Source: Panacagrimonas sp.
GTDB taxonomy: Bacteria; Pseudomonadota; Gammaproteobacteria; Nevskiales; Nevskiaceae
NCBI RefSeq assembly: GCF_020697055.1
Contig: NZ_JAJFBP010000009.1
Location: forward strand, 53,908 to 117,907
Direction: 5' to 3'
DNA: 64,000 bases
This document shows positions 63,515 to 64,000 of the stretch, piece after piece; position 1 is the stretch's first letter; every line of letters begins with the position of its first letter. The notes below the pieces were generated by a model, which was not told the origin of the DNA, ran no database searches, and worked only from the letters and a program-made list of their open reading frames with translations. The translations under genes and the position numbers were made by a program.

Positions 63515-64000
63515 TCAGTTCAATGCAGCGCTGCCCCGGCCGCCTCGCACCAGCTTGCCCGGCAGGGCGCCGGTGGCCTTGCCTTCGCGATAGATCATCT
63601 CGCCGGCGACGAACGTCGCCGCGATCCCGTCGCAGTCCTGGATGAAGCGCGCGCCGCCGCCGGGCAGGTCCTCGACCTTGCGCGGCGTCTTCAGCATCAG
63701 CTTGTCGAGGTCGAGGATGTTGATGTCGGCCTTCAGCCCCGGCGCGAGGCGACCGCGATCGTGCATCGAGAAGAAGCTCGCCGGGTCGTGCGTGATGCGG
63801 CGGATGCCGGCGGACAGGTCCATCAGCTTTTCGTCGCGCACCCACTGGGTGAGCAGGAACAGGTTGGCGCTGCTGTCGCAGATCGAGCCGACGTGCGCGC
63901 CGCCGTCGCCGAGCGCCGAGATCGTGTGCGGGTGCGTGACCAGCTCGCCGATGATCTTCGGCGACTTGCTGGTGGCGGGGATGTAGATGAGGTTGCGCGC
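63515..64000 (-). CDS. Amidohydrolase, D-aminoacylase-like (5' part outside window)
   Basis: The C-terminal 161 residues of an amidohydrolase family 3 protein; the frame is open to the window edge. ISALGDGGAHVGSICDSS carries the metal-binding aspartate of the TIM barrel and LAPGLKADINILDLDKLML is the returning small beta domain typical of N-acyl-D-amino-acid deacylases and dihydropyrimidinase relatives. About 350 N-terminal residues, including the HxH motif, lie outside. Confidence 0.85.
   Translation of the reverse strand, partial: ARNLIYIPATSKSPKIIGELVTHPHTISALGDGGAHVGSICDSSANLFLLTQWVRDEKLMDLSAGIRRITHDPASFFSMHDRGRLAPGLKADINILDLDKLMLKTPRKVEDLPGGGARFIQDCDGIAATFVAGEMIYREGKATGALPGKLVRGGRGSAALN

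Noticed and set aside
1..64000. tRNA or rRNA genes
   Set aside because: The gaps are short and none shows a tRNA cloverleaf or conserved rRNA sequence that I can recognise.

Overview
The window is a GC-rich (roughly two-thirds G+C), densely coding stretch of a bacterial chromosome. Gene content points to a gammaproteobacterium of the Lysobacterales (Xanthomonadales) type: OxyR with both redox cysteines, Slt-type lytic transglycosylase, HD-domain CCA enzyme, HrpB, DarP, DusC, HemF, bacterial RIO1-like kinase, linked rpe-trpE and trpGDC, and several families of short palindromic intergenic repeats typical of that order. This placement is an inference; there is no rRNA or tRNA gene in the window and I see no prophage, insertion sequence or CRISPR array.

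Region 1 (1-13.1 kb) is a surface-polysaccharide locus. A partial methyltransferase-like gene and a secreted GH9 endoglucanase lie on the minus strand; ten tightly packed or overlapping plus-strand genes follow: Wzy/WaaL-like polymerase or ligase, three GDP-heptose precursor genes (hddA, gmhA, hddC), a WecG/TagA/GumM-type glycosyltransferase, an AlgI-like O-acyltransferase with an AlgJ-like SGNH partner, a membrane GT2, a flippase and a GT4. A convergent GT2 closes it. Region 2 (13.1-29.1 kb) is a long minus-strand run: trpGDC, Fe superoxide dismutase, 1-Cys peroxiredoxin, a two-domain nitronate monooxygenase-like protein and cysJI, with a divergent LysR regulator; then rpe-trpE, an alpha/beta hydrolase and an iron alcohol dehydrogenase, the last preceded by a remarkable 178-bp nested hairpin.

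Region 3 (29.2-43.5 kb) is housekeeping: a lone Anbu-type proteasome-like protease, a hydrolase, DarP, DusC, a MOSC protein, HrpB, an overlapping tsaC-hemF-oxyR operon, two tandem small paralogues of unknown function, a TauE/SafE permease, Slt and CCA nucleotidyltransferase. Region 4 (43.5-45.2 kb) holds two small secreted proteins made almost wholly of Gly/Leu/Pro/Val repeats, each with its own terminator and the same palindromic TGACGTCA box upstream. Region 5 (45.1-55 kb) has a DUF547 protein, a monoglyceride lipase-like hydrolase, glpK, an ada/2OG-oxygenase alkylation-repair pair, a LuxR solo, an amidase, an SRPBCC lipoprotein and an unknown membrane protein.

Region 6 (55-64 kb) has Tex, a lipoprotein combining collagen-like Gly-X-Y repeats with a C-terminal domain resembling that of Bacillus exosporium protein BclB, a sulfotransferase, a RIO kinase with a TTG start, a cytochrome P450, an ABC1/UbiB-family kinase and the 3' end of an amidohydrolase. 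The most unusual items are the two extracellular repeat-protein systems, the tandem unknown paralogues, the heptose/O-acetyl polysaccharide locus with its GH9 enzyme, and the number of distinct palindromic repeat families in the gaps.
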